A stretch of DNA of 64,000 nucleotides from Balanoglossus misakiensis. Taxonomy: Eukaryota > Hemichordata. The notes under the pieces were generated by a model. The model ran no database searches. It saw only the letters and a list, made by a program, of their open reading frames with translations, and was not told the origin of the DNA. The translations under genes and the position numbers were made by a program. The DNA lies in assembly GCA_040954595.2 (NCBI GenBank), contig CM082582.2, positions 1,736,001 through 1,800,000 of the forward strand. The letters are read 5' to 3'. Of the stretch, positions 51,709 to 62,087 are shown in pieces. Numbering within the stretch: the first letter of the stretch is position 1; each line of letters starts with the position of its first letter.

Positions 51709-51997
51709 ATGCATGCCACTGGCCCAATAAAGCATAATATCCCTTGCAGGGAATCGTGATGTAATTAGCATCCCTTTGAAGTCAATCACGGACTTTGTTT
51801 TTCCAATGATTGGTCAAAGGATACATATGTGTGATTAAGGATTGGTACCATTTTAAATTTAAATTAGCCTTGCCTTTACTATAACCTTACACACAATCGC
51901 CATTGTTCAGTTAATGTTAGTGACTTTAAGGGGGATGCTAGTTACATCACAATTCCCAGCAAGAGCTATCAGGCTTTATTGGGCCAGTGGCATGCAT
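51709..51997. mobile_element. Foldback MITE, 289 bp, ~75 bp inverted repeats
   Basis: ATGCATGCCACTGGCCCAAT at the left is exactly mirrored by ATTGGGCCAGTGGCATGCAT at the right. The match continues inward with few differences (GGGAATCGTGATGTAATTAG versus GGGAATTGTGATGTAACTAG) to about 75 bp. There is no open reading frame. Target duplications are unclear. The superfamily cannot be assigned from the ends alone. Confidence 0.88.
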
Positions 51998-51999
51998 GA

Positions 52000-52756
52000 C
52001 TCTTGATGTTAGTTTTGGAAGTGGAAAAAATATGGCTCTATACTGTAAAACATGAAATTTTCGCAACGGGAAATTTTCATAATATCAAATGTGGCAACTG
52101 TTATGCAACGATTAATTATCGCATTCTCGAATTTCAATTCATCATTATTTCTGAAAAACATGTTTACGCGACTTTTTAGTTTTCGTGTTTTTTTAGCACT
52201 TGCATGATTCGGGCGAATTTATCTCTCATGAAAATTTCCCATTTTACATACATCCTAAGTATCTTTTTTTCACACCAGAAGACAATGCACAGTTGCTTTG
52301 TGTATGGCAGACTTTGTATTACAATAGACACTGACAACTAGTTACATCCGCCCGGCATACAAATATGGTTATATTGAAATAGGGCATTGTGATGGAAACA
52401 ATGTAAAGCTAATGCAAGAATTAGTACAGACCGAGTATATTCTGTTACTACACTGGAATAACAATTTCGTGTTATTTGATCTGTTTCGAAATTATTTTTT
52501 TTTAAATCAAGGAACACTGAAGAATGAGTGGAGGTGATAGCTTTGGAATGGATATGTCTGTATACAGTAAATGAGAGTGATAAATATTCCAAATCCCCAA
52601 CACTCGACTGTCTGGAATATTTGAACATTCCCACATACCTTGAGAAATTTTTGACATTTCTTTGGGCATCTGTGTTTCATTTAGTATATAGAAGTTACAA
52701 TGGTAATAAAGGCATGAACAGTCTCCTGTTCATTATAGTCAGTTTCCTGTATAAAT
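52000..52756. other. Probable 3' untranslated/intergenic sequence of the minus-strand gene
   Basis: Downstream of the terminal exon candidate on the minus strand. No further coding signal was recognised. The 204-codon plus-strand frame that starts here and crosses the poly-Q exon is a shadow. Confidence 0.35.
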
Positions 52757-53023
52757 TTATTGATTCAGAATATCAAAAAATCTCCGGTCATCAGCCAGCA
52801 GAGTACTACTTGATTGTTGCTGTGTTTGTTGCAAGCTGGGTGCCAAGCCCATCTGAGGTACCTTTGGTCGCGGCCTTGGCTGTTGTCCTAGTTACAGCTG
52901 TTGTTGTTGTTGTTGTTGTTGTGATAACTGCTGCTGTTGTTGTTGTTGTTGTTGCCATGTTTGTTTTGTTGCTGCTGTTGGTGGTGGAATGGTTGCTTGT
53001 GTTCTGCTGGCTTGTTGTTGCTG
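52757..53023 (-). pseudogene. Candidate terminal exon of a glutamine-rich host gene
   Basis: On the minus strand a splice acceptor (TATTCAACTGCAG) at 53024 opens an 89-codon frame rich in CAA/CAG. It contains two runs of eight to nine Gln, a Pro/Thr part (ATIPPPTAATKQTW) and a C-terminal Gln/Pro/Ser part ending LLADDRRFFDILNQ. The stop at 52757-52759 overlaps AATAAA, a possible poly(A) signal. The phase matches the upstream exon at 54477-54720. A TAA (52892-52894) lies in frame right after the second Gln run. Either the protein ends there, or this is an allele, assembly error or decayed copy. Long Gln-rich tracts are common in transcriptional coregulators, but I cannot name the gene. Confidence 0.5.
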
Positions 53024-53039
53024 CTGCAGTTGAATACAA

Positions 53040-54173
53040 ACAAAACAGTTTTCTTTTAAAGTCACTTCACAGAAAATGGCAATGTATCAGGCGACATCTC
53101 TTTTTAATTTTCTTCACATTTGTCAATCAGACTGAAATTTAGGGCGGCATATAGTAACTGTACAATGGGAAATTGATTTAAGCTGTGTCTAAAATTTGAT
53201 GGTTAGTTTCAGGACCCCCGTTGACCTAATTAATTATGTACACTCCTAATTCTAGGCTAACCAATAGATCTAGAAGTTTCGATTTTGTAGGACATAGATC
53301 AGTTTAGGATCAAAACTTTTTGACAAAATTGTGGGTATCCACAGCAGATAATCCTTGGCATTCTGTAGGAACCCTGGGAATTGCTTGGGCCTAGTGAACA
53401 CTGCTTGCAGCTTTAATTCACTATGTAATCAGATGCTGACATTTTGAAAAGAATATGATTTGAATTCTAAGCAGAGTTTTGTTAAAGGGTATTGATCGTC
53501 TAACGCACACTTGCCAAAGCAGAGACTCTAGTTATAATTTTTTTATCTATGCCACAAGTGCTGTCTTAACAACAGACAAGGTGGCGGCAACCATAGTCTG
53601 TGTCATAGATTAGGAAAAGACAGCAAATTGAGTGAAAAGAAGAGTCAAAACTAAATTCTTCTTATATGGCGTGCAAGAAATATAGAAGGAAGCGAAGGCA
53701 GTCCACTATATGAATGCACGCACATAAAATTTGCAGATATTTGGATTGGACGTTATTTTGTACACACAAAATTAACGCATATGTACATAAGAGTAAGATG
53801 ATTGTCGTCATTTAAAACTGTCTGCCACAGTTTATCATCAGTGCTTCCACACTGGTACCATGGAAAAACTAGAGGAATTGAAAATAAGAATGAGACAAGA
53901 TTTGTTGTATTTCGTTGTCTGTAATTTAGGTCTGCTTTCATTCCAGCTTTTCCCCACACTAAAACTGAACAGGTTGGACTGATCATGAGTTTGGACTGAT
54001 TGCATAAAAAAGTATTTCAAAAAGGGAGGAGGCTCCACACACCAGACTATTTTTGTTTATGTACATGACTTACACATGTGGGGGTTGTCAACTTGATGAA
54101 ATAGACATTCTCTAGATTTCCAATTGTTATAGTAGTGTACGTAAACAAGAAAAGTAAACTCATGAATATTAAT
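53040..54173. other. Unassigned, probably intron of the glutamine-rich gene
   Basis: This lies between the two minus-strand exon candidates. No further exon or repeat was recognised. Confidence 0.35.
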
Positions 54174-54226
54174 AGATGTGGTGTGTATGGCCGATTTGAG
54201 GCAAATCGGCCATACCCACCACGTCT
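54174..54226. repeat. 25 bp hairpin with a 3-base loop
   Basis: The left arm GTATGGCCGATTTG and the right arm CAAATCGGCCATAC are exactly complementary. The match extends outward to 25 bases per arm with two differences (one a possible G-U). The loop is AGG. Confidence 0.85.
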
Positions 54227-54476
54227 AAATCTGTGTGGGGAAAAGTTGTCATGTTGGGCAAATAGTGCATTGAATTTATTCTGTGTGACTTTCAGGTCTT
54301 CAATACATTAAAATAATTTTGGGAATGGCACAGACCAATGTTATTTGTACCATCAAGAAAGCTCCTTTTTGAGAAAACTGATTTTATTTTTCCCCACATA
54401 ACAATTCCCAGAAGTGCCACTGGTACCAGTCTTGGTTTTCAAAATATTCACTGTACACATTATTATGACAACTTAC

Positions 54477-54720
54477 TTGTAAGAGGTGACTTAGTTGTTG
54501 ATTTGTTAATTGTATATTGGATGGCTGTGCTTGCACTGCTTGTTGTTGTTGTTGTTGGGCTCTCTGTTGTTGTAACCTTTGTAATTGCTGTTGTTGTTGA
54601 TGTTGTTGTCTTAGTGCTATGAGTGGACTTTGTCTGGCATGTTGATCTTGCTGTTGTTTCAATTCAAGTTCTTTTTTTCTGTGCCATCTCTAGATTCTTC
54701 TGCAGTGCTTGAATATTCCT
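54477..54720 (-). pseudogene. Candidate internal exon of the same glutamine-rich gene
   Basis: A strong acceptor (pyrimidine-rich TTTTCTTTGCTTGATCTTTCAG) precedes the exon and a consensus donor (CAA|GTAAGT) follows it. The first frame reads RNIQALQKNLEMAQKK, helical and charged. After a run of seven A the reading continues in the next frame as ELELKQQQDQHARQSPL and a Gln-rich stretch ending QLSHLLQ. The sequence is 244 nt: removal of one A would give 81 whole codons and join in phase to 52757-53023. A homopolymer error in the assembly or a real frameshift explains this equally well. The Leu/Gln heptad-like pattern suggests a coiled coil leading into a poly-Q region. The gene is not identified. 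Confidence 0.55.
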
Positions 54721-54999
54721 CTGAAAGATCAAGCAAAGAAAAGTGTAAACAGTCAAACATTGTCATGTGTGTCAATCTACCTACAGGTAACTGACTACAG
54801 GAGCTTCAGCCAATCCAAGCTTTTCACTTGAAATCAATTTAAAACTCAGTAACTCCAACTTCGGGTTATTTTCTCAATACTTTTGTTTTGGTGGTCACCT
54901 TTCATTGAACAATGAATGGGCAAGTGCTCGCTCACTTCTTCAGTGAATTTCACCGTTTGTTTATCTTATCATAAACACTTAGGCACCGCAGTCCTTTGG

Positions 55000-55820
55000 A
55001 CAAAATTATTCATGTGTGGTGATTTAAAATCAATGCTGCAAGAAGCAGAATTAATCACAGGATTAACGGCTTCTGATTGAAAAATACTAAATGCTTAATA
55101 TGCCATATGCCGCATACAGAGTGATCACATTAGTCAATTGGACCGCTGTTCAAAATGGCTAAAATGATGGCAACGTTTTAATATTATATTTATTTTACAA
55201 AACCTTGCATCTGAGCTTTACTTTAAAGTACTTCCATTTACTAGTAGTACAAGTACACATCAGTTAACATTGACAGCTAGGCATGACATCATAGATGTAG
55301 TACTTCAAAATGGACATTCTGAACAGTGGGGGCGCTCTATCATGGTGGGATTTAATGAACATGTGTATTTAATTTCATCACTCAGATTTGTCCATGGAAA
55401 CTGTGTATTTTAACATACGCTTATAGTTAATGCATTTGCTGTATCTAGTCATATTACAGTAATACACCAGACATATTCTTAACTCAACTCAATGTGTGTA
55501 AGTTCAATTTCTGACCACACTCAGATTACCCAAGTACATGTGACCAACTCTACTGCAAGTATAAAGACTTGAACTCCGGAAAACTAGTCACCTACAATAC
55601 TTGAAATGGAGCCACATCCAAAACTTGACTTTGAGATCTTTTATGAAATCAGTTTTCCTTTTAGAATTAGAACTCCCATGCAATTTTTGTGACAGAAGAA
55701 ATAAAGAGATTCCCAGAAAAAAAACAGTTTCCTCTTTAAAGATCCAGCCTTACCATAGAAAATAAAGGGTTTAGACTGAACCATGGTGGTGAAAGGGTTA
55801 AGCCAGAGCATGTATCAAAA
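55000..55820. other. Unassigned, probably intronic sequence
   Basis: I see no exon with convincing splice signals on either strand. If the glutamine-rich gene extends to the right, this would be intron. Confidence 0.35.
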
Positions 55821-55994
55821 TACAGTAAAACCTGTCTCAACCGAACCCTGTCTAATCTGGAAACATGTCTATTTCAAAGACATTGTTCAAACCTTTTGAC
55901 ATAGAACCACATGTTGAAAGAACCTCTTTAAATTGGACACCTGCAATCTGAACAATTTCTTCAGTCCCTTTGGTGTTAGACGGGTTTGACTGTA
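55821..55994. mobile_element. Short pogo/Tigger-like MITE
   Basis: The ends are TACAGTAAAACCTGTCT and, on the other strand, TACAGTCAAACCCGTCT. These are inverted repeats of the CAGTNAAACC type with TA at both edges, as expected for Tc1/mariner-class elements that duplicate TA. About 174 bp long with no transposase. The 84-codon minus-strand frame across it is incidental. Confidence 0.7.
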
Positions 55995-56454
55995 CTTGAA
56001 AGTGCAATTGAACAAAAATGCTAAAACTATAATTGCAGACAGTCAGAATTTTTAGGCTCAGGGCATCATTTACATAGTTCCCAGTAGTCCATTTCTCTAT
56101 GTACAAAATTTTAATAAAACATTGCTATGCAGTCATGTTACCCTTCCACGACACGAACACGAGGCAAGTTGGTCACAAAGTAAAAACTTGATTGTCTTTT
56201 GTATCAACACTATAGTTGAAACTTATGTACTTGGACAGCCACATTTTATTGTAAGGTCAGTTTTACACACAACTTGTACATGTATCATGTATACAACAAA
56301 CTAGATGAGCTCGAGCAGTACTCTACTGACCGCCTTTTTCACATTGTCTGCATTGAGATGACACTTTATTTTTGAAGGCTGCCCTCTTTATGAAAAATGT
56401 CCTGATTGTGTTACACGTAAAACATACAGAAATCAACACAAGTGTCTATTGTGG

Positions 56455-56637
56455 CTAGTGAAGGGACTTTTCTAAACTGGCCTTTATAGATAGGTGGCCA
56501 TTATACCTTGTAGAAATTATACCTTGTAGAAAAGTCAATTAATGTAGATGTAAATTGCATAGGGACTATAATAAAGTGGCCACTATATAGAGGTGGCTGC
56601 CTAATAGAGGTGGCCACTCACACAGGTTTGACTGTTT
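56455..56637 (-). mobile_element. Partial pogo/Tigger-like element
   Basis: Read on the minus strand it begins CAGTCAAACCTGTGTGAG followed by the TGGCCACCTCTATTAGGC-type subterminal repeat. Repeats of the AGGTGGCCA motif occur at about 56494, 56589 and 56611. The opposite terminus was not found, so the copy looks truncated. Confidence 0.5.
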
Positions 56638-56779
56638 TTTTATTTGTGTCATGAATAGCAGACATTTACCAATGACTGATTGTACAATATATGATTTCAG
56701 TGTCAAATATACATGTATAAGACACTTACATTGTACAAACCCATACATCTTACTTTCTCTCCAAATTGTAGATACTCAC

Positions 56780-56828
56780 CAACACATGTATGTTGATTTC
56801 TGTGCAACTTAAATCCTGGTCTGCAACT
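56780..56828 (-). CDS. Possible 49-nt exon encoding part of an EGF-like module
   Basis: Between an acceptor (ATTGCACAACAG) and a donor (GTGAGTATC) lies a 49-base open segment. It reads SCRPGFKLHRNQHTCV, the spacing (Cys, two residues, Gly-Phe, eight residues, Cys) of the C-terminal half of an EGF-like module. No neighbouring exon with the first half of the module was found, and such a small exon can arise by chance, so confidence is low. Confidence 0.25.
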
Positions 56829-56929
56829 CTGTTGTGCAATAAAAAACCATGTTAGCTGGATAAATTACGAAAGTGATTCCCATTTTTCACTGCAGACGTA
56901 AATTTTATGAAAATCTGTCCTTAATAGTA

Positions 56930-57260
56930 GTAGAAGTTTTTAACGTGTTTTCGGTGGTATGTTGGTGACCCCTAAAGAGACGTCCACAAACGTTTCAAAA
57001 ATCATTGAAAACGACCTCGGAAGTTAACCAAACTTTCCTGACAGAGAGGTCTCATATCGGTCCGAACATCCGTGAAAAGAAATTAATTCGAAAGGCTTGT
57101 GTAACAGTCCGCTTAAAAATAATCAATGTCGTTCGACGATATGACCCGGAAGTATACGTTGACCTCTCCGGCTCCATGTTAGACTTGTAAATACAGAAGT
57201 GTTGCGTTGATCGTGAAACGATACGTTTACCGTGGGTAAACAGCTTTTGAAAGGCAATTC
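56930..57260 (-). promoter_or_regulatory. Possible promoter / 5' end of the minus-strand host gene
   Basis: CpG content rises locally. On the minus strand an ETS-like ACTTCCGGGT lies near 57150, within a short frame starting ATGGAGCCGGAGAGG (about 57176). This combination is typical of TATA-less animal promoters, and the position fits a start for the exons at 54.7 and 53.0 kb. No transcript evidence is available from sequence alone. Confidence 0.2.
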
Positions 57261-57539
57261 TTAAGTAAAACAGTTACTGGATAATGTATAACACCCTAAG
57301 GTAACGTATTAACCAAGTTTTAACTTAATTACTGGCCTGATTTCGACACAACATCGATCAATCGCCTACAAATGTAGGTCCCATATGGACAGAATGCCAG
57401 GTTTACCATACATGACTATGTACGTGTGAGGAGCTCAGCTGGTGTATTTTTATTTTTTTTCTCAGTATCGTGGCCTGGGATATAAGTAGACATTTCGAAA
57501 ATGCAAAATGCCAACTGTAACTTCAAAACCATTTCCCTT

Positions 57540-58495
57540 TATTCGCTGATGATATATGCAATAAATATTTGTGTCTGAAGGCAAGCAATTGTTGTTGTCA
57601 TCATTGCATTGGGCTGAACAGGACAGAGTTTGAGCTGATCAGCTGACATCAAGTTTCGATTTGGAACATATAATTTGATCATATCAGACAGATATAATGG
57701 TCCAAGTCTATGAATGAATTCAAAAATAAGAAATAAAATATTGAAAACAATACGATCAGACACAGGTAACCAATGGAACTGAAATTGCATTGATGTAAAC
57801 AGTGATTTTGGAACTAGCAGCAATATTTTGAACTTGAATACGGCTGATCTAGTACTTAGGGAGCCCAAACAAAAGTGAATTACACGAATCTATTCGAAAT
57901 GCAACAAAAGAAGGACCTTTATTGCTCTGTGGCGCCTTGAGATAAATATTTACAGACAAGTGCAATATGCTGCAAATGAAAAGTGACTAAAAGGCAGATC
58001 TGTGCAATCATTGTCAGACAATGAACTGGTTTCAGAGCATCGCATGAATTTCTGTTATCCCTCTGGCAGATACATTACCCGAAGTAGCAGAAAAAATAAC
58101 AGATTCAGTCTTATCGTTATTTAAACACAAGACATTTTCAGACATCCAGTAGCGACATCAGAAATACAACGTTCAAGATTTGAAAGCATTCTGGGAGCAT
58201 TCTTCTTGGTAAAAGACAATGAAGAGCCATCTGCATAAAAGCTATATACAGGCATCCATGACTAGAAACTAATTCACCTAATGGAGAAGTGTACATATTA
58301 AAAAGTATAGGACAAAGAACTGATCCCTGTGTTACCCCAGTGTCAAGCGGATAAAATGGTGATTATTTGGAACACGGTTATAGTAACCATGTCTGAAATT
58401 AACACATACACACTGGATGCGATTGGAAAGGTATGACTGAAACCACAATAGGGCTGTAACCCCCAAGAGACCAAATCAATTTCTTTGATGATTCA
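57540..58495 (-). mobile_element. Degraded non-LTR retrotransposon (L2/CR1-like) reverse transcriptase
   Basis: Minus-strand reading, broken by several frameshifts, gives reverse-transcriptase landmarks in order: LLWFQSYLSNRIQCVCVN (about 58390-58445), TGVTQGSVLCPILFNMYTSP (about 58280-58345), a tyrosine-Ala-Asp catalytic box degraded to YADGSSLSF, LNNDKTESVIF-like sequence with frameshifts, and the C-terminal FHWLPVSDRIVFNILFLIFE (about 57700-57770). The order and spacing match the palm, thumb and C-terminal parts of LINE ORF2. The 5' end is missing, starting at about 58495 where it abuts the zinc-finger frame of the neighbouring DNA transposon. This is typical of a 5'-truncated insertion. 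No endonuclease domain or intact frame remains. Confidence 0.8.
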
Positions 58496-59459
58496 TTAAA
58501 TGTCATCACAGTCACCATCATTGGAATCACAATCACCATTCTTTGAATTATCAGTTTGTTTTTCTTCCGTCCAGTTATATTCATCAGTCAGTTCGTCAAA
58601 GTCAGAATCAGTCTCGTAAATATTTCGCTCTTCTTCTCTTAAAATGTCAAATTCATGTGACTCCTCCTGTAAAATTGCATCAATGCTATTTTCCATATTA
58701 TGATGTTCAGTATCAGTGATTGGTGATGGTGATTCTAATAGTGGTGACTTATCTGTATATTTTGGGCATACCCCATACTTTTTCGATGTGGTACAGAATC
58801 CAGGGTTCCCATTATGTGGATTACTGAAGTCATTGCATTGACACGCAGGGCCACAACCATTATGGGTCTGATAACATTTACAACATCTGCTATTACAAGT
58901 TGGCATATTTTTGCAGCCACACCCTTTTGTTAGCAACTCCAAATTATTTTTCACTTTTTCTAAATTGGCATCACTGTCCCAAATAATATCAAGTTCGCTG
59001 TTGCTTAGTCTGTATCCATAATTATTGAATAAGGGAAACGTAACATGGCACTGATCGACCTGGGACCATAACAGAGACCCAGCATGATCTTTTCCAGTGC
59101 AGTTGTAGGGCTTCAAAGGAAGGGATACATTCTTCCTCATACTGGATACGTGGCCAAATTGTTTCTCGTATATATGTAAGCCATTTGATGTGGTTATCTT
59201 TAAGACTGTTAGTGACACTGGCTACTTGTCGATAAAGTTCAAAAGGATGAGATGCATCAAATGCTTGGAAATGTTTCTTAACATAAACACTACCTATTAA
59301 ACGTATGAAAGCGAAAATTCCATTCCCTACACTGTCTACTGTTGTGTCTATCAGTGTTCCAGGTATAAGGGTGCCACTAGTTACAAATTCAGAGTATTGA
59401 AAAGAATGTCTTGTAGAAAGATATCTTTCCGATGCCTGCAAAGTATGACACATAGTCAC
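58496..59459 (-). pseudogene. C-terminal part with Cys-rich CXC (Cys8-type) zinc finger
   Basis: The first piece (59459-59100) reads GNGIFAFIRLIGSVYVKKHF and the block IPSFEALQLHWKRSCW. After a frameshift near 59090 the second piece continues YRLSNSELDIIWDSDANLEK and NNLELLTKGCGCKNMPTC, then CNSRCCKCYQTHNGCGPACQ and CNDFSNPHNG (about 58800-58935). The repeated Cys-x-Cys pattern is that of tesmin/TSO1-like CXC domains, which bind DNA through zinc clusters, and matches the Cys8 finger reported for Academ elements. An acidic tail of about 85 residues (ending DSNDGDCDDI) follows. The stop coincides with the LINE junction, so the true C-terminus may be altered. Confidence 0.75.
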
Positions 59460-60170
59460 AACCTGTGCATATGAACAGTGTTTGAAATATTTTGCCTAAA
59501 TATTGGAGAGGAATATGTTGCAAATCAGGGTCTAAATTTAAATCTGATTTGAATTGATTCATGTCTAAATAAGTGAGATTTGATAAATCATTATCAAGTT
59601 GTACAAATATCTCCTTTTGAACATGTTGATATAGTACTGGGAGGAGAACATGATAAGTATCGATATCAGGGGAGTAAATAACACCTTAATTGTAAGAGGA
59701 CTGAACTGCATGAAGGATGCATCTACTGTCAGCTTCTTCATGACAACTTTTGGCTTCCCACTCAGACACAATTCCATAACTACCGACGAAAAGACTCTTG
59801 TCCCTATTTTCCCCATCAAAGCCACCTGCTGTAATGAGGACATGATCACCTTGCAGAGCCGGTACAATTATTTTTAAAGATGTGGCTGACAAGAAGTTCA
59901 CTAGTTTTCTCTAGTTTGGCCTACAATTGATGAATTTTCGCCATTCTCGTGGTAGAGGGGTTGAGTCATGAATATCATCTATTTCAATCAACTCTTCATT
60001 TTTGTTGTCCTACCTGGCACGTTGAATATCTTTAGGACTTGTACCAAGTCTATGCGGGTCATCAAATAAAAGATGAACTTCGAAACAGAATTGAGTGAAG
60101 CGGGGAATAAGCCAACGTCTGACAAAAAAATTGGCATATTGCCCAACATACCGTCTAATATCATAAATTC
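59400..60170 (-). pseudogene. XPG/FEN1-like nuclease region of the transposon
   Basis: The minus-strand frame reads RRYVGQYANFFVRRWLIPRF, FEVHLLFDDPHRLGTSPKD, a stop, LPREWRKFINCRPN, a stop, VLITAGGFDGENRDKSLF, the acidic motif CHEEADSRCILHA (about 59715-59750), a stop, SPDIDTYHVLLP (about 59640-59675), then LFICTGCDYVSYFAGIGK (about 59430-59485). Acidic EEAD and SPDxD motifs followed by GCDY...GIGK are the hallmarks of the XPG-I active site and helix-hairpin-helix of the FEN1/XPG family, flap and structure-specific nucleases. At least three in-frame stops plus a frameshift near 59420 inactivate it. Confidence 0.75.
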
Positions 60171-60240
60171 TGCGCGTCAACCAAATGGTAAAAAATCTTG
60201 AACCAGTTTGTCATACCGAGCCTTAAAAAACTTGTGACAT

Positions 60241-60593
60241 TAAGAAACTGTGACATTACTTTTTGATCCCTTGTAGGGTAACCCATCAGTCATGCATATG
60301 GCTCTTGGGAATACAATAAACTGATCTAATGTCTTCACTGGTTCTCCTGATTTTTTTGAGTGTGCAATTTGTAGTTTTAAACAGGCAGTAATAGTTCAAT
60401 GGTCTTTGTCACCTTTCTTGGATTTTACTTTTTTCACTATTTTGTTGGCAAATGTTTTCAGCCTTCTTTTTCTTAAAGGTGTGTCAGTGCTTGGCCGATG
60501 GAGAATTCTAACATTAATGTATGCCTGTAAATCTTGTTGCCCAATTGTTCTGATTGACAACAAATCTTTTTGGGTGATTTTATTAGGTCCCAT
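60241..60593 (-). pseudogene. Basic linker region of the transposon protein
   Basis: The frame reads ITQKDLLSIRTIGQQDLQAY, then RKRRLKTFANKIVKKVKSKK, a stop, and on in the same frame to EPVKTLDQFIVFPRAICMTD and GLPYKGSKSNVTVS before another stop. The Lys/Arg-rich cluster may bind DNA or act as a nuclear signal. It leads into the nuclease region. One or two nonsense codons break it. Confidence 0.55.
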
Positions 60594-60792
60594 TGGTATG
60601 TACCATGGGACCTTTTGGGATCAGTTGCGTCTGTATGTATGTATGGATGTATGGATGGATGTATGGATGTATGTCTGTATGTCCATCCGCATCAAAAAGT
60701 TGTCATGACACATGACAGTTTATTGGGCATGTTCCTTGTTAATTTATTTACATTCCATATTTCTATATCTTAGATCATATCTGCTTGCAATG
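60585..60792 (+). repeat. Insertion of the dispersed repeat into the transposon
   Basis: TTAGGTCCCATTGGTATGTA with ACCATGGGACCTTTTGG forms the family's terminal hairpin. GTTGCGTCTGTATGTATG and GGATGTAT repeats follow, exactly as at 3842-3950. It separates the NKNNR end of one coding fragment from the ITQKDLLSI start of the next, so it inserted after the transposon. Confidence 0.7.
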
Positions 60793-61470
60793 TCACCTGT
60801 TATTTTTATTCTGGTGTGTCACTGTTTCTGCATAATCCTCAAATAGGACCACAGTGTCCTTGACGCTATTTGTTGCTGTGTCATCTGAAAATATATTAGT
60901 TAGCTCCCTGGCGGTATTAAGTGGTGAAAATACATCAGCACCTTCAAGACAATTGATATACAACCTGCAGTTTGACTCATGTATTTTATGTACGCTAACT
61001 GAATTATGGGTTTCATTTTGGAAAGGAAATAACTGATCTTTTAGATTCTTGGCAGCCATAGCTCTATAGGGTAAATAAATTGCTATTCTCTCCATTAACC
61101 CACCTGTAGAAGTATGCAGTGCAGCTTTAACATCTTTATTGATGCACATTTCATGGGCTTCATCTAGTGCTACATTAACCCAAGTTGAGCCTGACAAATT
61201 TCAAACAAAACCACCTGCTTTGAAATGTAACAACAGAGAGTTTGGCATCTTCAGAAGGTCAGCAAGATGTCTGGGAATTAACCTCAAGTACAGGGATCGG
61301 TCATATGCATGGAACAGTGGGTTCATTTATTTCAAAGCCAATATTCGAAGGTTCCAATTTCCTGACCTTATTGCAATGTACAAAGACATGTATGCAAACA
61401 AATCTTCCTCTATAAATCTAACCCAAAATTTGAAAGTTTTGTCTGTATTTGCCCTTCTGCACAGTACGTG
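60793..61470 (-). pseudogene. Transposase candidate, C-terminal part
   Basis: A splice-acceptor-like TTCACGTACTGTGCAG (ending about 61457) precedes the frame. It reads KFWVRFIEEDLFAYMSLYIA, IRSGNWNLRILALK, a stop, then MNPLFHAYDRSLYLRLIPRH, a second in-frame stop (FV-stop-NLSG) and STWVNVALDEAHEMCINKDV. DEAHEM offers the third acidic residue of a DDE set. The rest (AIYLPYRAMAAKNLKDQLFP to FEDYAETVTHQNKNNR) is alpha-helical and of unknown role. Two nonsense codons in an otherwise continuous frame show relaxed selection. A short plus-strand frame at 61139-61471 is a shadow. Confidence 0.6.
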
Positions 61471-62087
61471 AAAACTCCCATAATTCATTCTGATTTGTAC
61501 AATCAGAGATTACTCAGTCAAACCAGGCAAAGTTCACATGTGTAGAGAGAATTGTAGACCACTAATAGAAATTTTGAGATCTTACTTTTAAGGTGAATCT
61601 TATTGTCAATTACCATTTCAAATGATTTAGAAAATTATGTATTATTGAGAGAGGAGATACGAATTTTATAAAATAATCAAGTAATTGCATAGCCAGCCAT
61701 ACAAAAAAGTTTGGAGTACAACAGGGACACTTGAAACACCTGTTTAATCAAACAAAAAGATATTGATATTTTCTTTTGACATAAGAATGGAAATTTACAT
61801 GTTAACTTTGCCCTAACAAGCGCATTTGAGTATGACACGTGTTATAGATACTGGCGCTATACAAATTTTTCTGATTGATTGATTGATTGATAACTTTCAA
61901 CAGAGACTGGCCACCTCAGTCAATCATTGCTTGGCATTTGCAGTACATGAATACTTTGATTCTTATGGCTTTTAAATTTTGAGTTTGGAATTTTCACTCT
62001 AATTCCTCAATGTACTTTTCCTAGATAAAAATAAATATATTTATATGTACTTCATATCATTGTTAGTATCTAAACGAGAAAAAGTTA
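61471..62087 (-). other. Probable intron (or insertion) with a SINE/LINE-type tail inside
   Basis: No coding sequence continues here, although the flanking fragments belong together. The 61470 side has a good acceptor on the minus strand; a clean donor near 62090 is not apparent. On the plus strand, AGATACTGGCGCTATACAAA followed by four to five TGAT repeats (61851-61892) is the 3' tail type of L2-mobilised SINEs. A small retroposon therefore lies in this gap. Confidence 0.45.

Noticed and set aside
52528-53142. 204-codon plus-strand frame with long Val runs
   Set aside because: The valine runs are the reverse reading of CAA/CAG repeats of the minus-strand glutamine-rich exon, and the remainder shows no domain.
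54174-54226. microRNA precursor
   Set aside because: The loop of three bases and 25-base arms are too short for a typical animal pre-miRNA; a foldback remnant is more likely.
54338-54622. Plus-strand frame ending in Val-rich sequence
   Set aside because: Shadow of the minus-strand glutamine-rich exon at 54477-54720.
61139-61471. 110-codon plus-strand frame
   Set aside because: It lies opposite a recognisable transposase fragment on the minus strand.
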